From Gerris lacustris (Eukaryota; Arthropoda; Insecta; Hemiptera; Gerridae), in contig OX578284.1 of the NCBI GenBank assembly GCA_951217055.1, positions 45,018,967 through 45,082,966 on the forward strand: a stretch of 64,000 nucleotides of DNA, read 5' to 3'. Below, in pieces: positions 11,821-23,498 of this stretch. A program made the translations under genes and the position numbers. The notes under the pieces were generated by a model. It was given only the letters and a program-made list of their open reading frames with translations. It was not told the origin of the DNA and did not search any database. Position 1 is the stretch's first letter; the number at the start of each line of letters is the position of its first letter.

Positions 11821-13638
11821 CATTAGCTATCAGCTATCATTTATCAATTATACCTGTTGCTGCCGTGCTACTAAATTTTAGTGTGATTGAATGCATATAA
11901 AATTCATTATCTTCCACATGCGCACAAACATACATTTATTTACACCTATATCTTCAGATCAGGTTTAAATAAAGGTGAAAACAATTAAATGAATCAGGCA
12001 ATAATGGGTTGTAAAAGCATAACATCAATAAAAGCGTGATAGGATGCAAGGAAGTAATGTGCCACACTAATTGGCAGACTATTTTTTTAATAAATCTGTT
12101 AAAAAATAATGTTTATTTGATGTTAAAAATGAATAATTTATATTTATAGGTATATTTTATTGGGGCAAATCGCATAAAGGAAGTTGGTTTTCGGAAAGTT
12201 GGTTAATGTTTGAAAACAGGAAGGAAGCCAGTAATATTTAATTATAATATCCTCGTTTGAGTTTTCTATAAGGAAAATTGGTTATCCGGAAAATTCTTTA
12301 AAGATGAGGGTTGTAATTATTTCTATATAGCTTCAAAATGCTCGGAAAAGAGAGATTTTCTTTTCCATCTTCGACTTGATTCGTTCTTTTGAAATATTTT
12401 CTTTGATTTTTTTTTTTTTTTTTTTTTTTTTTAAATGTATATGTTGAAAAAGAAAAATTATAGAATTGGATCAAAAAACAGCTTATGGAACATATATTAA
12501 GTCTTTATATGATTTTTAATTTTTCTTTTAAAATTAAATAAGAAAAAGAAAACGAAGAAAAATCTTTCAAGACAGATTTAATTTATAAAGTATTAAACAG
12601 ATACATATTTCTGATAAATACTCTAATATTATATATTTCCCTTTTCCCGAGTAAGACTTAATATTGTAGATAATTTAATAAGTACATTTAGAAGACAGAG
12701 ACTATTTTACGTTAAGTTTAAAAAGCATTCACGGTAAATCTTTCCAAAAGGCTATCCAACTTGTAAAACAATTACGACTCCAATTTTCTGAACCATCGAG
12801 AGAATTCAATTTGGCTATCGACCAAAACATGCTATCTTACAAGTTAATCTCAATTCTAAAAAGCCTGTTAACCCTGTTTTAACCAATTTAATGGTTTCAT
12901 TAGGATTGTACGAGTAAATATGTTTTAAAAGTAGTAAATATGAGTAAAACAGTTTCTTAATTAAACAAAGACAATCATTTACTGTTCCCAGTTATTGTAA
13001 AGATCTTGTAAAGTCGTCTGACTAGAACGCTTACAACATTCGATTTTTACATCTGATGCAATGTAATTGTTGCCTTCATTACTAAAATATATTATTCAGT
13101 CTATGGTGGTACCCTTTATTAATTACTTAAGTTAAGTGTGTAGATCCGTTTAGGGTAATATCATAGAGATAGGGCTTTGTTTATTCTAGTTATCGTTACC
13201 AATGTTTTTATAATATGTGTGTTACTAGTCATTTTTTACCTTTTTGTTATGTATTTTATGTTGAACCATTAATTTATGTTGAGCTTTTGTTATGTTCCGT
13301 TACGGACGTAGAGTTGTTTTTGTATTTTTTTTTTCATTTGAACTTTGTTGAGGAGAATTTAGAAATTGACGACGGAACATGTGAAAGTTCCCTATTTTAA
13401 CTTATTTATTATCACCTTAACGATCCTCACAAGAGCGACATATAGGCTTGAGAATGGCAGGTTAGTGACGAAACGTTACCTTAGATAAATGACGTTTTAT
13501 TATTACCCTAATTCAGTTTTAGTGTTTACATTTCATTCTTATTATTTCTATGGTCACAAATGCTTTGATAAGACAGAGTACTGGTACAGCTTGCCTTTTA
13601 ACTAAGATTTTGCTAGACATCATTTCGAAAATGTCTCA

Positions 13639-13910
13639 AAAAAATATTCTGAATTCCTATTTTACGATTTTGGTAGTATTCATACTACGGAAAGATTAAA
13701 TTTTAATTTAAATCAAATTATAAATATTAACAACTACGGGAAACAACCAGAGAAAAATACACTCCAGCGCTGGGATTTGAACCACAGGCCTCTATATTTC
13801 CATATATAGAGGCCTGTGGTTCAAATCCCAGCGCTGGAGTGTATTTTTCTCTGGTTGTTTCCCGTAGTTGTTAATATTTATAATTTGATTTAAATTAAAA
13901 AATATTCTGA
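13639..13910. mobile_element. Palindromic (head-to-head) SINE with a 14-bp target-site duplication
   Basis: AAAAAATATTCTGA occurs at 13639-13652 and 13897-13910. Between them, arms at about 13701-13800 and 13806-13899 are near-perfect inverted copies. Each carries the SINE B box (GTGGTTCAAATCCCAGCG) and the tail block TTTCCCGTAGTTGTTAATAT, meeting at a loop of about 5 bp. The left end extends further into the tail (TTTGGTAGTATTCATACTAC). The A box is missing from both arms. Same family as the SINE at 4700-4893. Confidence 0.85.
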
Positions 13911-14396
13911 AGAAACATTAATCTTTTGAACTAAGATTTCAACAAGCATGGATTAACCACAATTACAATAAATTAAGGTTAATAAGTCAAATATCAACTG
14001 AAACGTAAAGTTGTTTTTCCATCACTCTTCAGCTTCTTTACGAAAAAGCCACTTTTAAAACCCTTTGATAAATGCTGCACCCGCAATACACGATGGTTCT
14101 TGTTTGGTGTTTGCGAGGTTTTCTAAACTGAGACCCTAGATGCCGTATTTCAACCTCCTTAAACACTTAATAAATCATTCTAACATTTAGGTCAAAGGTG
14201 TCTTTGCAAATGAGTAAGCCAATCGACCATAATGAGCAATAACCACTTGGAACATAACTCTTGCTTCTTTATAAATATTTTTGCTTCTCTCAAGATGTTG
14301 TCTAGAGTTCATTCTTTTCATTATTTAAAATCTTCTACTGATTCCTCGACACGGTAATTTTATACTCTTAACTCTATCATTTATATAACTAAATAG

Positions 14397-14700
14397 TGTC
14401 CCGACGACGACGCATCTTGAAATGATTTGTTATTGCTAAGTTAAGGCAACCACATTTATTTCAAGAAAAATAAATGGTTTTTTGTGATTTTTTGGTCTAC
14501 AAATAGATATAATAATTTATATAAATAGATATAACTTATAAACCTTATAACTTTATTTTACTTATAAACTTTATTTACAACTTAGTTTACTTATAAACTT
14601 TATTTTTATATAATTTATATAATAGATATGTGATTTTTTGGTCTACAAATAGAAATAATAATTTATATAAATAGATATAAATCTAAAACTAATTTACTTC
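14397..14700 (+). repeat. Dispersed repeat R1, copy 2, with a duplicated tail
   Basis: 14397-14526 matches the R1 copy at 6893-7033. The tail GTGATTTTTTGGTCTACAAA TAG... recurs at 14629-14690, giving a local tail duplication separated by TTACTTATAAACTTTATTT repeats. Confidence 0.6.
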
Positions 14701-17340
14701 ATTTTACTTTTTTACAAAATATAAAATTAGGGTCCATTACCACTGGCTTAACGGCTTGTAATTTATAACACTATTTTATTTAAAAACAACTAAAGCTTCT
14801 GTTTTTCCGCAGATACAAAATAAATACATTGGCTTTAATAAACTCTTTCATTCTATAAACTTTTAAAATTCTAAGTCACGGTATTTCAACTAGCTTTTAA
14901 AATATAAATAGGATAGACCTCACCCATGCATATGTGGATCACGCAAAGCCCCTGATTTTAACCTTCAAAAGTCATTGGAGCTATATACGTCATCCAAGTT
15001 CTACATACGTTTTGGTGGTAAAAACTTGGATACTTCGTGCAAATTCGTAACAATGAAACATACGCCGTGTGTTGTAACATGAAATGTAACCTTTTCACCA
15101 TGTTACCGTAGACATATTGACGTAAAATGTGAACGTATATATAAGTCTAGTATAGTACAAACTACATGTACAGAAAACATCACGTCATGTTATAGATTTG
15201 AAATCTAAATCATAATATCTTTATTTATTTTCAAATCTTTTGTTGTACAATATATAAATTTTATGACAGCTACGTTATTCCATATCATATTATCATGAGC
15301 AACAATGCATATTTATTTTAAATGTTATAAAATAACGAGCTGAAGACAGTAGGTGATTCGACTTCGAATCATCAATCCTGAATTCTCGAGGTCACTTTAG
15401 ATAAATGTTATACCAAGCATTGCATGAAACAAACAAAGATTATCAGTATAGTATATGAGCAGTGGATTATTAGATCTTCGTGCTCCCCAAAACATATGTA
15501 TTTACCAGTCATATTTTGCGCTCAATTTCACGTGAGGTAATATATTATCTATATGTGTAAACTTGCTGATAATTAGAACAACGATCGGTCTATTTGTTCA
15601 GTTGATCTTTTATCTCTCTTGATCGATTTTATAATTTTTAAGAATTTTCACACTACCAAATGCTTAATTCTGGTTTTGTCCAGAGCCAAAAATTACTCTT
15701 AACAACCTCTATTTGGTTTATTATACTTGACTTATTAATTACGAAATGGATAGTCTTTTTATATTTTCTGATGATGCCTTTATCTTTAAAGCTCTCATTG
15801 TGAAGCTCCCACATGAATTGAATACCGAACTACAGGAAACATTGTCAAGAATTTTAAGCATTGTTGTGATAATCTAAAGACAAATCCACACTCCAACAAA
15901 ATTCTACAACACCAATACGAAGATTCGCCTTTAGTTACAGAGAATGGAATGCCGACCTAAGGTGTCAAGAGTCAAGGTCGAAATACGACCTGGACAAAAG
16001 GTATAACGGTCCTAAAGATGTTTCTTAAAGTCAAGACGACGTTTTCATTAAAAACCTTGCCTGCATCTACACAACACATTATACGCACCACACAAAGATT
16101 TCAACGGAACAATAAGCCTTGTGGGATGCTAGCCATAATGCAACCAGAGAGGATATTTTCTTTCAGGTTCTTTCTGTCAGGAGAGGACCATTCTTCCTTG
16201 AATACCTTCATTTTTTGTGAAAGATGTAAAGTGTTCAGTATAGATATAGATAGTGACATTGAAATTGAAATAGACCTAAAAAAAAACTAACGGCTAAGAC
16301 ATTGTAAAGATGACATGCTACGTTTACACGGCTTAGATTAAAGTTATCATCTTAAGGTCACCGGTTAAGGTTTGCCGGTATCATCTCGATAAGATTCGTG
16401 CAAAATATGGAAGTATACCTTCAATGCTGGCACCTAGTTAAAGAGCAAATTATGTTTATTGACAATTCCAGAAAATCGTGCTGCATTACCTATCAGTATT
16501 AATTAATGATCATATCTATAAAACCCCAATTTTTATTTCTCTTTAATTGCAACTGTTATCAGTTTTTTTAGTAATTTGCAAATAAAAGATTGTTTTACTA
16601 AAAGATAAGATTTAATTTAATTTAGACCTTGAATTTAAAACAACACTGTTTCTGTGTGTTAAACAATAAACTACCACAAAGAGCAAATAAAAACAGAAAG
16701 AAAGAAGATAGCAGATAAAATAGTTGGACAGTAATGAAACCCAGAATAGTTTATTCTAACCTTGGTTTCGTCAGATGTTCGTAATGTCTTTAGTCCATGC
16801 AACTCAGTGTCACTGCAACGTTGATGATGTTATCTCATCAGAAAGTTTGTCTGTTACCATAGTAACTTGTTTTGAACAAGTAATTATTTTGTATTTGAAC
16901 AACTTCATGTTCGACTAAACTCAAAATTGAATTACTTGCAATGAATATACTGAATTCTTTTTAAAAAATCGTCGTCTTGTAATACTTCAAAAAGTAACAA
17001 TGATAACCCTATCACGCTCACTTGGTACCCTGCTTTTTTCAAAAAAAGTAGACATTTTGTCGCATTAAATTGTTAACTTCACCATAGTCGATTGTTCATT
17101 TGATTAAATGTAAGCTTTTGCCCAGAGAACTTGAGCATCATCAGGTTCTTTGAGCAGTGCACATGTTTGAATTACATGTTGAGTTATATATAAGTTTAGG
17201 TAATTGTCTCAGAGCATATTTAAATTATACTGTAGATAGTAATAGATATTTATACAAAATCAACCTTATTTCTTAAACTAAAGGAAGATGTTATAGTCTA
17301 GGAGATAGAGTGCATGAAAATTTCTTCCTCATTGCATGAA

Positions 17341-17469
17341 TTAACTTTTGGTGTCCTCCAATGATATGTGGTCGGCAATGATCGTTTGCTGGACATAGTT
17401 TGGAAGACATATACCGATGAAGAGGGCCATGTCTGGCCCATGTTGGTGGACAATACGATTTTCATAATC
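17341..17469 (-). other. Exon-like open frame behind a consensus acceptor; repeat-derived
   Basis: A TTTTTTTCACTCAG acceptor is followed in phase 0 by DYENRIVHQHGPDMALFIGI, CLPNYVQQTIIADHISLEDT, KS, stop. It lies in intron 5 in the gene's orientation and phase, so it could serve as an alternative last exon after exon 5. A diverged copy with the same ACTCAG|GAT start lies at 38356-38510 on the plus strand, where the frame is broken. A dispersed repeat is therefore more likely than a conserved exon. Confidence 0.3.
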
Positions 17470-18185
17470 CTGAGTGAAAAAAATAGTTTTTAGACCAATA
17501 ATCAAGTTGATGTTATGTTATCACTTACACAGGGTAATTAGTCAAATATTTCTTCAAAGCAAACTAATCAATTAAGTGACAAAATAAAATTACACGCGCT
17601 ATTTCCTGAACTATTAATAATTACCTGTAATAATTGACTCCCTTCACTCAATTTTACACAATAATTCAGTTTTAATAATTATGTATTATTGCTAGATATA
17701 TTATACTTACAAACCTTAACTTTTTTTAATATTATTTAAATGAAAAGTTTTACTTCAAAAATTTACAAGTTACCGATGAATATTGAATGAATACAAGATT
17801 GTTTTTATATTCTAATTTAAATTGTTAGAGATACACATAAAATCAGATGATTTACTATTTTTGTTTTAGACGGAATATAAATATGTTTTTTTTCTTGTCT
17901 TTTGAAATGTTAGATTATTTGACTTTTTTCCTTATATTTATTTATTTTCTCAGTACATTTTCAGTATAAAGGTAAAGAGAAGACAAAAATAAGGATTTAC
18001 ATAAAATAAACGAGATACCGGGAAGGAAAGTGTTAAATTAATGGTTTTCTTTTAAGAAGTCGAGTGCAGATACAGAATGAAAAATCAGTTCTACGAATGT
18101 TTCTGTGTAACTACAAATTGATTTTGTTTCATTCTGTGTTCACACTTTGAATTTTTGTTGCTTATTATTACTGGTCTTATATTAC

Positions 18186-18611
18186 TTTGCTTTGTAAGTT
18201 TCATCGCACATTTCCGTTTCCCCAATTTTGAACCACTTCCCGTCATTCAATCTTCCCCAAATTTTGCACATAGATACAACTAAGGTGAAGAATACAGAAA
18301 CCAAAAATAAAAAAAAATAAAATAAAAATGGCGTCAAATTTATTTGCTTTTCAAGTTTCATCGCACACCTATTACCCCAATTTTGAACCACTTACCGTCA
18401 TTCAATCTTCCCCAAATTTTGCACATAGATACAACTAAGGTGAAGAATACAGAAACCAAAAATAAAAAAAAATAAAATAAAAATGGCGTCAAATTTATTT
18501 GCTTTTCAAGTTTCATCGCACACCTATTACCCCAATTTTGAACCACTTACCGTCATTTAATCTTCCCTAAATTTTGCACATAGATACAACTAAGGTGAAG
18601 AATACAGAAAC

Positions 18612-18612
<1 letters not shown>
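18186..18612. repeat. 155-bp tandem repeat, about 2.7 copies
   Basis: The block CGTCATTCAATCTTCCC recurs at 18241, 18396 and 18551, an exact period of 155 bp. Copies two and three are almost identical and each has an internal A-rich stretch. The repeated short minus-strand frames (MVQNWGNRCAMKLEK...) are a by-product of the duplication. Confidence 0.9.

Positions 18613-18668
<56 letters not shown>
18613..18668 (+). repeat. 56-base A run
   Basis: An uninterrupted A tract directly follows the third copy of the 155-bp repeat at the position of its internal A-rich stretch. It may be an expanded homopolymer or a retroposition tail. Confidence 0.95.
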
Positions 18669-18672
<4 letters not shown>

Positions 18673-18984
18673 AAATAAGACCAGTTTTGAAAAATGGAAT
18701 TTTTATATTAATTATTTTCATTTTAAATTTTAAATAAACATACTGACAAAACTCGACTAACCACGTTCCGGATAGGTAGTAAATAGATATTGATATATTT
18801 ACCTTTTATTGATATATCCGTATCTATCTGCTCATATTTTGCTAATTCGAGTAGTTAAATTTGTTATTTACAATAAGCTAGACTAACATCACCTAAAATG
18901 TTGAAATAATTCTTGGTAATACCTTATGGTTGGGCGATGAAAATTTCCTGAAAATATGTTATTTACCCTGTCTACCGATAAAAA

Positions 18985-19080
18985 TCATTGTGAACCCACG
19001 GGGGATCGAACCAGAGACCCCTGAGGTCGAAAAAAACATAATTATATAACGGTTATGCTTAATAATCTACGTAATCTAAG
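18985..19080 (-). mobile_element. Degenerate tRNA-like SINE relic
   Basis: On the minus strand, GGTTCGATCCCCCGTGGGTT is a good B box followed by an acceptor-like end. Upstream only a weak A box (GCATAACCGTTATATAATTA) is seen. The fold is incomplete, so it is not called a tRNA gene. Confidence 0.35.
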
Positions 19081-20070
19081 TACTTGGACGCAAGTAATAC
19101 AAATGTTCAATATTCACTTCTTAAAAAAATGTGTTAGCGGCGTATCAGACGGCAATACTGCCGCTGTAAGGTAAATTGTCCTATCTGACATTTTTGACTT
19201 TTTGAGAAAAATGTGAAAACGTGTCAAAGCTACTGCCGAAGTTGTTTCTTATCTCTATGACTTAAAAACCATGGATTCTCATCATTTTTAGGGTCCGTAG
19301 GCAAAACCAAGGACCCTTATATTTTCCTGCGTGTGTCTTTCCGTCCGACCGTCTGTCACCTACTCTCACGGCTACACCTTTCGTCCGATCGCTTAGAAAT
19401 ATTGCATATATGTGTATAGTACCTACCCACACATGTTAAAAATATAGCGACTTAAAAAAATTATTTTTCAAAAAAATAAGGGTAACAAAACTTAAGGGTT
19501 AAAAAATAATTGTTTTTTCTGAAGACCGTTTAACCATGTAATTGTCAGATAAGCATATTTAATCTGGGAAACCTTATCAAAATGTATATAGGACAAACTT
19601 ATCATATGATTTATTTGGCATTTATAGACAAGATGGGAAGCTCTGAGTTAGCAGGAAAGGTGCAGAATTTTTAAATTTACAAACTCGGTCAAATAAGAAA
19701 ATCTCAATAATTGTCACTTAGGACATTTTACCTTAGCACGGCAGAAGTCAGGCAGTGCAAGGTGGGTCGCAGACCCCCAAAAATGCGATTTTCAGGATCA
19801 CTTTTGATTATTATCCTCCTTTGACTTGTTTAACTGAGAAAGCAAGTGCAAGTATTCTAGCTTAGCAATTTTATAGTTCTTTATATCGTTGGAATCGACA
19901 TGCAATTTTCGGTGCCTATTTTATTTTATCACACATTTACCACTATTTCATTGAAGCTTTAATTATCGCATTATATAGGTGGCACTGAATGAGTTTTTAG
20001 GGAATGTGCAGGTTGGTATGGTTTCCTGAACTCTCCATCCACCCCTGCAATTATAAATGTTTATTCGTAC

Positions 20071-20283
20071 CTTATCAAGTAGATCCAATGTATGAGGGTA
20101 GTTATCAAGTAGAAAGTCTATGATGTCAAGATGATTGAATATGACAGCCTTATGAAGCAGTCCCAATCCATTTCCATCTAGGCTTAGTTCCAGAGGAACG
20201 CTAGCTGGTGGTGAATCAAGCAAAGTCGTAAGATCATCGAGTCTTCCACGGGTACATGCATCGTGGCTCATTTCAAGGCGCCC
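20071..20283 (-). CDS. Ankyrin-repeat gene, exon 5 (ankyrin repeats of module A)
   Basis: This 213-bp exon (71 codons, phase 0 at both ends) has acceptor CGTTTTCAG and donor GTACGA. It begins GRLEMSHDACTRGRLDDLTT, whose H-x-A-C-x-x-G-x-L-x-x-L pattern is an ankyrin-type helix pair. A Pro-rich insert follows, then a canonical repeat: DGNGLGLLHKAVIFNHLDII, then DFLLDNYPHTLDLLDK. Ankyrin repeats bind protein partners, but nothing here indicates which. The frame stays open past both splice sites, so longer ORF boundaries should not be used as exon ends. Confidence 0.88.
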
Positions 20284-20458
20284 CTGAAAACGTTTAAAAA
20301 AAAATATATTTACGATTTTAATTGTAGAATGACACAAATCATTAATATAAGAATGTCATGGTTCTATAAAGAAATCAGCCGATATAGATAGTATCCAAAT
20401 TTATAGTAGACAAAGTTATGAATATGAAAAGGAATTTATATTTAAATAATTTTTGCTT

Positions 20459-20700
20459 CCAAGCTTACCGAAGTTTACGGAAACTATGTGATCGTTCTGA
20501 AGAACAAAAATGCGTATTTACGTCTCCGATTTCAAAAATTCCAAGACAGAAATCCGTTTTAGACATCAGGGAATATTTTTGGTTCCGAGTCTGCTGTCAG
20601 TCTGTCACTCTATTTTTGCGACAATCCCAACAAACTATATATCTTTGAACTACACGACCGATTTTAATGAAATTTACGTGGATGGTAGGTCATGATTATT
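20459..20700 (+). repeat. Dispersed ATCCGT-type repeat, copy 2
   Basis: It contains AAGCTTACCGAAGTTTACGG, GATCGTTCTGAAGAACAAAA, CAAGACAGAAATCCGTTTTA, GACATCAGGGAATATTTTTG and a GTCTGC/GTCAGTCTGTCAC block followed by GATTTTAATGAAATTTACG. It aligns with the plus-strand copy at 61860 and with inverted copies at 22440-22645 and 43690-43995. One frame retains a similar peptide in two copies (PISKIPRQKSVLDIREYFW and PISKTPRKKSVSDIREHFW), hinting at an old coding origin. Confidence 0.7.
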
Positions 20701-21430
20701 ATACATTTATTTACACCTATAGCTTCAAAAGTACTTATCTGATTTATATGAAACTTTTATAGTTTATCGAAAGTAACCCGCAGATAGCCCCAGGTTAATT
20801 AGAAATTAGAAGAAAAAATCTTAATTCAAGACCAGTTTTAACAGACCTATACAAACAACTCAACTTCAGTAACCACCTACCACTTACAACAAGAGAATCA
20901 GGAAGAGATGAATCTAAGTAATACGTCATATTGAGAAGATGCTCAAATCTTTTTTGTAATGAATTGTAGGAGGAAAAATCATTGTTAAAATGAATAGAAG
21001 CAACAGATTAGAAGCTTAATTAAAATTATTAAAGAAAGAAAAACGAACAGCAGTTCAGAAGATAAAATAGAACTAATTTTGTTATGTAAAATTGTATAAG
21101 AGTAGATAAAGGAAGATATCAAAAAGCTTGTTCTTAGAATTAGAATTATTAAGGAATCTTAATTGCAGATTCTAATTCGATTAAGGTAAAGAAGGAATTG
21201 GATTTCCCGTCTATAAGCAGTAACCAGCCAAGTTATTAAGGGCTTAGAGAAAATCATATTAAACTCTACCTACTTCCATAAAATACTTAAGAAGTGATAT
21301 TGAGGCTGCCAATAAAAAACCTAATTTGATTTATACTGACTTTTTTCTACACCCGAAAGTAGAACCAAAAGACGCACACTACACAGTTTTGTTTTACGTA
21401 TATTTTTAATGAAATTACAGAATATGATTA

Positions 21431-21560
21431 TATAAATATAAATTATATAAATTATATAAATTATATAAATTATATAAATTATATAAATTATATAAATTAT
21501 ATAAATTATATAATTATATAAATTATATAATTTATATAATTTATATAAATTATGTAAATT
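21431..21560. repeat. 9-bp tandem repeat (TTATATAAA)n
   Basis: About 13 copies of TTATATAAA, interrupted near 21510-21540. The Ile-Ile-Tyr frame read from it is an artefact of a period divisible by three. Confidence 0.95.
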
Positions 21561-22439
21561 ATACAAATGAAACGTATCTGACTAATGCTAATTATCTCGA
21601 AATGTTAGGCTTCGACGACTTGAGTCTAATTTGGAATCTCAAATTTCTGACATAATTTCCTCCAAATTATTTATATTTAAATAACAATAAATTTTTGTAA
21701 GTTCCGTCCTTTAGTAGTTTTAAAATAACAAGTAGGTTCGACAAACATCATTAAATAACTATATTTGTATACAGTCCACTTTTATTTTTTCACAAAAGTA
21801 ATCCTAAATAAAATAATCAAATAGTTGCTTGAAAGTTAGGTTAGTTTGAAAACCATTTCCCAATCAAATGATTCTGTATATTCCCTAAATTCAAGAGTCT
21901 AAAAAATATTTTTTTAAATGAAAGACACCATAAATACCCCTGAAGATGCTTCTAGTATTTGGAGCGAAACATTGGGACGCACATTATTTGGAAGACCTCA
22001 TCTTAATTCCAACCACGGAATCCTACGAACTTTGTTACTATTAAAACTCTTTAAAAAAAATTGAAAGAAAAACTCTGTCAATTAGTAGGGCATTTAGCTT
22101 CCACGCGTCCTATGGCACATGCTTAAATGATTTTTATACTTTTATAACCAATTATTGCAAAATTTATTTAATTTTTTCTCAATTTTTTTTTTAAATCTGT
22201 CAAAATTATTCTGATTTTTTACATGAATAAAAGTATCAGTTTAGCAAATTCAATGATTGCAGGCAATTGAAATTAATCTGGAGCTATCTGCGTGCTACTT
22301 TCGACAAACCATTCATATTTTTTCAAAAATTTAGGTCTGTTTATGAGCATTTGGTAAAGAAACAAATAGGCACTGAAGGTTTAACCTTATATGGGATCAA
22401 CAATAGGCTAATTATGAACAACCATCCAAATAGCAATAG

Positions 22440-22645
22440 AATCGGAAGAGTAGTTTTTAAGATATTATGTTGGTTCCCAAAAATTGAATATCAAACTGAC
22501 CGAAGGACAGAAATGGGATCAAAATGTTCTACGATGTCTGAAACGGATTTCTGTCTTGAGATTTTTGGAGACATAAGAAAGGTTCGTTCTTCAAAACGCG
22601 ATCACATAGCCTCCGTTAACTTTGGTAAGCTTGGAAGCAAATCAT
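22440..22645 (-). repeat. Dispersed ATCCGT-type repeat, copy 3
   Basis: Inverted relative to copy 2, 1.8 kb away in the same intron. Shared blocks are GAAACGGATTTCTGTCTTGA, GGAGACATAAG, AACGCGATCACATAGCCTCC and GGTAAGCTTGGAAGCAAATC. Confidence 0.65.
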
Positions 22646-23031
22646 TATTAATTATGAAATTTTATTTTATTTATAATAACTTCAAAATTTACTTATTATT
22701 AAATAGCGTTTATTTTAATTTAATAATTTGTTTAGCTGTTTAATAAAATACTAGTGAATTAAAGAGTCTTTTGTAATGACACCATTATAATTTCAAATAT
22801 TCATAATAGTCTTTCTGTACTTTCTTTAAGAGGGTTTTCATTGATTTAATACGATCAATGATAGAAATCGACTCAAGCTTAGCCATGGCCTTATTCAGAT
22901 AATTTTAACAATATTTATTTTGAAACTATTATGTGATTATTGATTAGTAAAATTTTCCAGTTTTAAAAAAAAAAAGAAAAGAAAAGCTCTCTCGTTTTTG
23001 CTTTGGGGTATTATTTTGAAATTTTACTTAC

Positions 23032-23124
23032 AAGAATAGAAGGCAGAAGTCTAAGAAAGGCTCTTGTTTTAGGATTGGGCGATGTTTCTCCCAGTAGTCT
23101 ATGGCCATCACCTTTTAGCACAAC
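23032..23124 (-). CDS. Ankyrin-repeat gene, exon 4 (module A, G-x-G-x-RL...ETS segment)
   Basis: This 93-bp exon in phase 0 has acceptor TGCTGTTCCAG and donor GTAAGTA. It encodes VVLKGDGHRLLGETSPNPKT, then RAFLRLLPSIL. Exons 3+4 align without gaps to exon 7 over 48 residues with 17 identities by my count. Shared landmarks are G-x-G-x-R-L, E-T-S, P, F-L and P-x-I. The segment ends at the same codon-phase intron as its exon 7 counterpart. Confidence 0.85.
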
Positions 23125-23440
23125 CTGGAACAGCAGGAAAAAATTTGTTATTTTATTTTGTTTTCTTTTACTATAAGATGTTATTAAACTTTTATTTTCT
23201 TTGTTTTTGTTAAAATTAAAGGTATTAAAATTTGTTAAAAAGGTATGGAAATTATCTTCAAGTAATTAATACCTAAAGAAATAGTTAAAATCTAAATCTT
23301 TGGTTTTATTTTTGTTATTTTTATCCCCTCGTGAGGAAATATCTTGTACGTACCACGGGAGCAAAAAGTCATAGTAATCTCGCTATAATTAACTCCCTTA
23401 GCTATGCCTCGGGATTAAACTTCGTGGTTGTGGGAACCAC

Positions 23441-23498
23441 GTCTTGTTATTTAGTGTAGTGTAGCCGAGGGGGCTACACCACACTAAACAACAAGACT
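23441..23498. repeat. Short palindrome around GCCGAGGGGGCTAC
   Basis: CTTGTTATTTAGTGTAGTGT is mirrored by ACACCACACTAAACAACAAG around a GC-rich centre. It lies in a block starting TCTTGTACGTACC that resembles 56890-57060, so both may be parts of one element family. Confidence 0.6.

Larger units (their letters stand above)
9321..20070 (-). other. Intron 5 of the ankyrin gene (10.75 kb, phase 0)
   Basis: It holds a diverged ~62-bp repeat (10268-10425), a LINE 3' fragment, a palindromic SINE, an exon-like repeat (17341-17469), the 155-bp tandem repeat and a tRNA-like relic near 19000. A 26-base T run lies at 12407-12432. Around 13430-13490 and 15960-16050 are short motifs of the form CCTAAAGATG...GACGACGTT, which resemble degenerate transposon ends. 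9321-10000, 11820-13400, 14740-15900, 16300-17300, 17480-18180 and 19040-19960 show nothing else I recognise. Confidence 0.7.
20284..23031 (-). other. Intron 4 of the ankyrin gene (2.75 kb, phase 0)
   Basis: It contains two copies of the dispersed ATCCGT repeat in opposite orientations, a 9-bp tandem repeat, and at 21941-21975 a CCTGAAGATGCTTCTAGTAT motif followed by GAGCGAAAC that looks like a retroelement terminus. The rest is AT-rich with no features I can support. Confidence 0.7.

Noticed and set aside
18182..18546. Two overlapping minus-strand hydrophobic frames
   Set aside because: They are the same peptide repeated by the 155-bp tandem duplication, with no conservation signal.
21321..21566. 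81-codon Ile-Tyr repeat protein
   Set aside because: A direct translation of a 9-bp (TTATATAAA) microsatellite.
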